Source of the DNA: Jaltomata sinuosa
Lineage: Eukaryota > Streptophyta > Magnoliopsida > Solanales > Solanaceae
Reading direction: 5' to 3'
Assembly (NCBI GenBank): GCA_003996215.1
Contig: QJPP01001608.1
Span: forward strand, 124,001-188,000
DNA: 64,000 bases
Shown here: positions 59,101 through 64,000 of the stretch, piece after piece
Layout of the letters: each line of letters begins with the position of its first letter
How positions within the stretch are numbered: the stretch's first letter is position 1
Position numbers and translations under genes: made by a program
The notes under the pieces: generated by a model
Seen by the model: the letters and a program-made list of their open reading frames with translations, nothing else
Told to the model about the DNA's origin: nothing
Database searches by the model: none

Positions 59101-59706
59101 CTTCTTGTATCCTTCTGTGCTAGCTTCCGTGTACTTATTCGTTGTTTTTGTGACTACTTTCTTCTCTTCTGCTATATTATTGCCTTTATATCTTATATGC
59201 GCCCAGTTGGCCTATGATACCTACTGGGTACCCGTTGCTTAGCAATTGGTGCTCATACTACACTCTGCATCTTCCTGGTGCAGATCCTAGTGTGGGCCAT
59301 CGCCATTGATTCGTTGGAGACTCGTGCGGGCCGACCTTTTGGACTATCCGAGGCTGGGGGTGAGCTTTTGACGGTCGGGCTTTGCTTTTAGCTCATCTTT
59401 TGTATTATGTACTCTTTTACTATTCGGAAACATGTATATATTATATTATTTTGGATCCTTTTGTACTCTGGATACTTAGTTCCGACTTTTTTACTATGAT
59501 ACCAGGTTTTGGGTTTGGTTTAGCTTCCGTTTATGTATTCCTGTTGCTTATTTCTTTATCTTGTTCCCTTGCTTCCGCTTATTTATACTTTTCTTCCGCT
59601 TGCTTGCTAGATAGTAGCCCATTACTAACTGTTCCGGGCTACGGGGATTGGTTCGCCTACTGGCGGGTTGTAGGTGCCATCATGACCGAGAAATCGGGTC
59701 GTGACA
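56142..59706 (+). repeat. 5' LTR of Tekay-3
   Basis: It starts TGTAAATACCCTTCCGGTCA, aligned to TGTAATGACCCTTTCAGTCA of Tekay-2, and ends CGGGTCGTGACA (3565 bp). It carries a 300-bp CpG palindrome array (56832-57140) that I do not find in the Tekay-2 LTRs, followed by a TATA-like GTATACAAA near 57157. Confidence 0.9.
56832..57140. repeat. CpG-rich palindrome array in the Tekay-3 LTR
   Basis: About a dozen words of the type TCGCGATCGCGA, TCGCGACCGCGATGAAG and GACCGCGTGGCTAG occur in 309 bp. They include a perfect 16-bp palindrome CTTCGCGATCGCGAAG at 56897-56912 and three perfect 21-bp tandem units at 57015-57035, 57036-57056 and 57057-57077. The spacers are partly inverted too (GTAGCAC...GTGCTAC around 56933-56956). 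It lies just upstream of the likely transcription start. Confidence 0.93.
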
Positions 59707-59709
59707 GCT

Positions 59710-59721
59710 TGGTTTCAGAGC
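59710..59721 (+). other. Primer-binding site of Tekay-3
   Basis: TGGTTTCAGAGC is one base from the tRNA-iMet PBS TGGTATCAGAGC, three bases after the LTR end. Confidence 0.87.
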
Positions 59722-59965
59722 CTAGGTTTCACCGATGTCATCGATATAGGAGCCAATGTCTAATAGAGTCCTGCGGATCAGGGCGGAGACGTTCGTACTC
59801 AATCTTCGAGAGGCTACAGTGACATCTTAGGAAACATGGACCTATTCTTGCTTCTATCTCGTGCGTAGAAGCAAGAAAAGGTCCGGGCTGCCCTTTTTTT
59901 TATCTCGTGCGTAGTATCCTTGAAAGTTTCTTGAATCTCACTTGTTCTAGTTCACTCTTCCGCAG

Positions 59966-61490
59966 ATGGTTCGTACGAGATCGTCGGCAACAGGTGGAGG
60001 AGAGCCTTCGACCCCTGCACCTCCGACTCCAGCTAGGGGCAGGGGAGGTCGCAGAGGTAGAGCTAGAGGACGTGCCCGAGCAGTGGCACCAGTTAGAGCT
60101 CTTAGGGTCGAGGTTGAGCCCGAGTATGAGCCCGAGTTTGTTCCCGAGCAGCAACATGTGGACCAGGGGACAGCCCAGGTATCGCTAGTGCCAGCACCAG
60201 CTTCTGCACCAGCTTCAGCCCCAGCTTAGTCTTCATTTATTCGGGGTTTACTTCTACAGTTATTGGGTATGATCGGGGATTAGCCTGCTGAGGTAGCACA
60301 GACATCCGCTCAGGGGGCATCCCTGGGTGCACAAAGTTCAGGAGCGCATCCTGCTAATGCGGCTCCTCGTGCTGAGGTTCTTCCGGTTCCATCTATTGCA
60401 CAGCCTCTTGCTCCTCACCCAACTATGACAGAGACGGAGCAAAACGCGTTGGGTAGGTTCCTGAGATTGACCTCCGAGGTTTGCTGGTACTTCTGGTCAG
60501 GATCCACATGATTTCATTACTACTTGTAAGGTGATGCTACACCATTTGGGTTTACTGGAAACTCACGGTGTTGGATACACTACTTATCAGCTGGAGGGCT
60601 CAGCTAAGTTATGGTGGAGAGCCCAGGTTGGTTGCAACCATCTTCATCTCCTCTGTTGTCTTGGTCAGAGTTCTATGAGGCCTTTATGGCCAAATTCTTG
60701 CTACTGAGCGACAGGAGCAGCGTAGGGAGCATTTCACTAGACTTATGCAGGGTTCTATGACCGTATCGGAGTATGAGACTCGCTTCCACCAGCTTGCTCC
60801 TTTTGGGGCTATGATCATGCCTACCGAGCCCGACAGAGTCCGTAGGTTTGTTTGGGGATTATGGACGGAGTTTAGAGAGCCAACTGAGATATTAGTTGCC
60901 CGTGGTCGATCATTTCAGGCTATTGCAGACTATGTTTGTACCGTGGAGGATTTACATCGCCATGATCCGGGAGCCAGGGATAAGAGGCCTCGACATCAAG
61001 GTAGCTACAGTGATTCCCGTCACAGCGGTAGAGGTTCAGGCCACTGGGGCCGAGGTTATCAGCCACAGCAGCACCAGGGTCAGTCTAGTCGACCGGTTCA
61101 GGCTTCGCTTCAGTCTTCTGGTGGGTCTCAGTTTGAGCAGGGTCAGAGTAGCCAGCAGGGTTATAGTGGTCAGTCTTCGAGGGGTACAGCTTCTGGGGCA
61201 TCAGGCTGTGGTGGTCATACAGGTTCAGCTGGTTCGTCTCGGCAGTCTAGACCGGCAGGGGCTTGCTTTGAGTGCGGAGTTATTGAGCATTATGCCAGAG
61301 ATTTCCCCCAGCGGGGTACAGTTCAGCCAGCTGCTCAGACGGCTCAGCCTATCCGTGCAGTTCAACCACCGACTAGGGGAGGTGGTGGTCAGGCTAGAGG
61401 TGGTGCACCGCGTGGCAGGACAGGTGGTAGGGATGGCGGTCGGTCAGGTGGTGGTCGTCGTCAGTTTTATGTGGTCCCTGGGAGACCGGA
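59966..61490 (+). pseudogene. Tekay-3 gag, broken
   Basis: ATG 59966 starts MVRTRSSATGGGEPSTPAPP, an Arg/Gly-rich N-terminus. A TAG at about 60227 and further lesions to about 60740 break the core. The frame is open again from 60745 (MQGSMTVSEYETRFHQLAPF), then a Gln/Gly/Ser-rich linker, then a zinc knuckle at about 61263-61305 reading CFECGVIEHYARDF, where the last Cys has become Phe. Gag and pol share one frame through 61491, so a fused polyprotein is implied. Confidence 0.85.
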
Positions 61491-64000
61491 GATAGAGGCC
61501 TCGGATGTTGTGATCACAGGTACGACTTCTATATGCCGTCGACCAGCTTTTGCTTTATTTGACCCTGGATCTACTTGCTCGTATGTTTCTGCCTACTATT
61601 TGCCTTGTTTGGGGTTGGCTAGTGAGCCGTTATCTATGCCTGCATCTGTTTCGACCCCAGTAGGAGATTCTTTAGTAGTGGATCGGATTGTGAGGTCCTA
61701 TATGATTTCTGTTGGAGATATTGAGACTTGGGGTGATTTGATGATTCTTGTTATGTTAGACTTTGATATGATTCTGTGCATGGACTAGTTATCCCCTCAC
61801 TGTGCGGTTTTGGATTGCTATGCCAAGACCGTTACCATAGCCGTGCCCGGCGTATCCCCGGTTGTGTGGCAGGAGTCTGTTAGCCGCGCACCGTCTAGGA
61901 TCATCTCTTGTCTTCGAGCTAGGAAGTTGATTTCTCGTGGGTGTCTGGCTTATCTAGCATATGTCCAAGATGCTAGTGCCGACCCTTCTTCCCCTGAGTC
62001 TGTTCCTGTAGTTAGAGATTTCCTGGATGTGTTCCCTACCGACTTGCCAGGCCTTCCACCTGAGAGAGATATCGACTTTGCTATTGAGTTAGAGCCGAGC
62101 ACCAGGTCCATTTCCATTTCTCCTTACCGTATGGCTCCAGCTGAGTTGAGAGAGCTTAAAGAGCAGCTCCAAGACTTGTTAGCTAAGGGTTTCATTAGGC
62201 CGAGTGTGTCGCATTGGGGAGCTCCAGTTCTCGATGTCGCAGATTGACGGCTTGTTTGATCAGCTTCAGGGTTCAGCTGTGTTTTTTAAGATAGATTTGA
62301 GGTCAGGCTACCACCAGTTGATGATTAGGGCGGAGGACATCCCTAAGACGGCATTTAGGACACTTTATGGCCACTATGAGTTCCTGGTGATGTCTTTTGG
62401 GTTGACTAATGCCCCCGCAGCTTTCATGGACTTGATGCACAGGGTCCTTAGCCCGTACTTGGACTCGTTTGTTATAGTCTTCATAGACGACATCTTAATA
62501 TATTCGTGGAGTAGAGATGAGCACGAGCAGCACTTGAGGATTATACTTCGGACTTTGAGAGATCATCGGCTTTATGCCAAGTTCTCAAAGTGCCAGTTTT
62601 GGCTTGAGTCAGTTGCATTCCTAGGACACGTGGTGTCTAAGGATAGGATTAGAGTGGACCCAGGTAAGATTTCAGCAGTTCATGATTGGCCTAGACCTAC
62701 TACACCTACCGAGGTTCGCAGCTTTGTTGGCTTAGCAGGGTACTACAGACGTTTTGTCGAGGGGTTTTCTTCCATAGCAGCACCTTTGACTAGGCTGACT
62801 AGGAAAGATGTCCCATTTCAATGGTCGGATCAGTGCGAGGATAGATTTCAGAGGCTTAAGGCCTTGTACACTTCGGCTCCTGTGTTGACTTTGCCAGTTG
62901 AGGGTCAGAGTTTCTCGGTATATTGTGATGCTTCAAGGGTTGGTCTTGGTTGTGTGTTGATGCAGCAGGGTCGTGTGATAGCATATGCGTCGAGGCAGCT
63001 GAAGGTTCATGAGCGCAACTACCCCACTCATGACTTAGAGTTGGTGGCGGTAGTCTTCGCGCTCAAGATTTGGAGGCACTACTTATATGGGGTTCACTGC
63101 GAGATATTCACCGATCACCGTAGTCTTCAGTACATCACGAGTCAGCGCGAGCTGAACTCGAGGCAGAGGAGATGGATCGAGCTACTGAAGGACTATGATT
63201 TCACCATTCTGTATCATCCGGCCAAGGCAAACGTGGTAGCGGATTTCTTGAGTCGGAAGGCGGTGAGTATGGGTAGCCTAGCTTTACTTTCAGTTCCTGA
63301 GCGACCGTTGGCCTTGGACCTCCAGTCCTTGGTTAACCGTTTGGTTAGGTTTGACTTGTCGGATCCTAGCAGAGTTCTCGCCAGTATCGAGGTTCCTTCT
63401 ACCCTGATTGACCAGATTCAGAGTCGTCAGTTTGAGGATCAGCGGTTGTGTGACCTTTGTGATCAGGTTGTTCGAGGTGAGGCCAGCCGGGCTACTCTAG
63501 ATTCAGATGGGGTTCTGAGGTTTGATAGTCGACTTTGTGTTTCGAGAGTTGGGGATTTAATTCAATTGATTCTCCGTGAGGCACATTGTTCTAGATATTC
63601 CATCCATCCTGGCGCTGCCAAGATGTACAGAGATTTGAGACAGCTTTACTGGTGGAGTGGTATGAAGCGAGACATAGTGAAGTTTGTATCTAGGTGCTTG
63701 AACTGTCAGCAGGTGAAGTTCGAGCACCTGAGACCTTGTGGATTGATGCAGCGACTTCCCATTCCTGAGTGGAAGTGGGAAGGGATCACTATGGACTTCG
63801 TAGTTGGGTTGCCTCGTACTTCTAGGGGTTTCGACTCCATTTGGGTGATTGTGGATCGGCTAACTAAGTCAGCGCATTTCATGCCGGTTCAGATTACTTA
63901 CAGTGCAGAGAGGTTGGCTCAGATTTACCTTCGTGAGATTGTTCGGTTGCACGGGGTCCCAGCTTCTATCATTTCAGACTGCGGTGCTCAGTTCACATCT
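61491..64000 (+). pseudogene. Tekay-3 pol: protease, RT, RNase H, integrase (runs off window)
   Basis: The protease (about 61540-61800) has ALFDPGSTCSYVS, then a TGG-to-TAG stop at 61786 in the IL.MDWLS motif. RT starts in the same frame (SPYRMAPAELRELKEQL) but the VLFVKKKDG to YPMPR segment is deleted at about 62232, with a frame change. From 62234 to 64000 there are 589 codons with no stop: FSKIDLRSGYHQ is altered to FFKIDLRSGYHQ, FIDDILIYSW (RT catalytic pair), YCDASRVGLGCVL and FTDHRSLQY (RNase H), then integrase with CLNCQQVKFEH, ITMDFVVGLP and the second Asp in SDCGAQFTS at the very end. The third catalytic residue and chromodomain are beyond the window. Confidence 0.88.

Larger units (their letters stand above)
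56142..64000 (+). mobile_element. Tekay/Del-type chromovirus, cut by window edge (Tekay-3)
   Basis: Same family as Tekay-2: it shares LTR start and end sequence, gag start MVRTRSSA and pol. 5' LTR 56142-59706, PBS 59710-59721, gag from 59966, pol to the window end in the integrase core. Stops occur in gag (near 60227, 60283) and at 61786 in protease, and there is a deletion in RT near 62232. After that the frame is open to base 64000, so decay is lighter here than in Tekay-1 and Tekay-2. The 3' LTR is outside the window. Confidence 0.9.

Overview
This window is nuclear DNA from a flowering plant, almost certainly a Solanaceae species with a large, retrotransposon-rich genome (pepper- or tobacco-like). 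The evidence is one intact intron-rich gene of the sucrose-phosphate synthase C class, surrounded by nested Ty3/gypsy and Ty1/copia elements of Solanaceae type. I cannot name the species from the sequence. No prokaryotic gene, RNA gene or CRISPR array was seen.

Layout. 1-8294 (minus): a decayed Ogre/Tat-type gypsy element with a complete 2.36 kb 5' LTR, PBS, broken gag and a collapsed pol; its 3' LTR lies outside the window. 8610-17921 (plus): a complete but dead Tekay/Del-type chromovirus (Tekay-1) with two LTRs and a perfect 5-bp target duplication. 17927-42680 (minus): remains of a Ty1/copia (Tork-like) element. Its reverse transcriptase is split by Tekay-2 (19777-41791, minus, perfect 5-bp duplication). 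The 3' LTR of Tekay-2 is in turn split by an Athila-like element (19911-29896, plus) that keeps gag and an env-position ORF but has no pol. 42681-45011: two DNA-transposon derivatives, a long-inverted-repeat foldback/MULE-like element and a hAT-type element with an exact 8-bp duplication. 45012-54028 (plus): promoter and 14 exons of the sucrose-phosphate synthase gene, with further MITE-like insertions in introns 1 and 2. 54785-55765 (minus): the last three exons of a second, unidentified host gene, convergent with SPS. 56142-64000 (plus): a second member of the Tekay-2 family (Tekay-3), cut by the window edge inside integrase.

The only apparently functional host gene is SPS, which makes sucrose-6-phosphate from UDP-glucose and fructose-6-phosphate in the cytosol. 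Its reading frame is unbroken over 1035 codons with GT-AG introns throughout, but it carries several substitutions at positions I believe are invariant in the family.

The most unusual signal is in the LTRs. Three different gypsy families each carry an array of short CpG-rich palindromes just upstream of the presumed transcription start. The Tekay-3 array is the most elaborate. Other points worth checking are a near-identical 437-bp patch between two otherwise diverged LTRs, an apparently shared deletion edge in RT of two related elements, and the pol-less Athila derivative.
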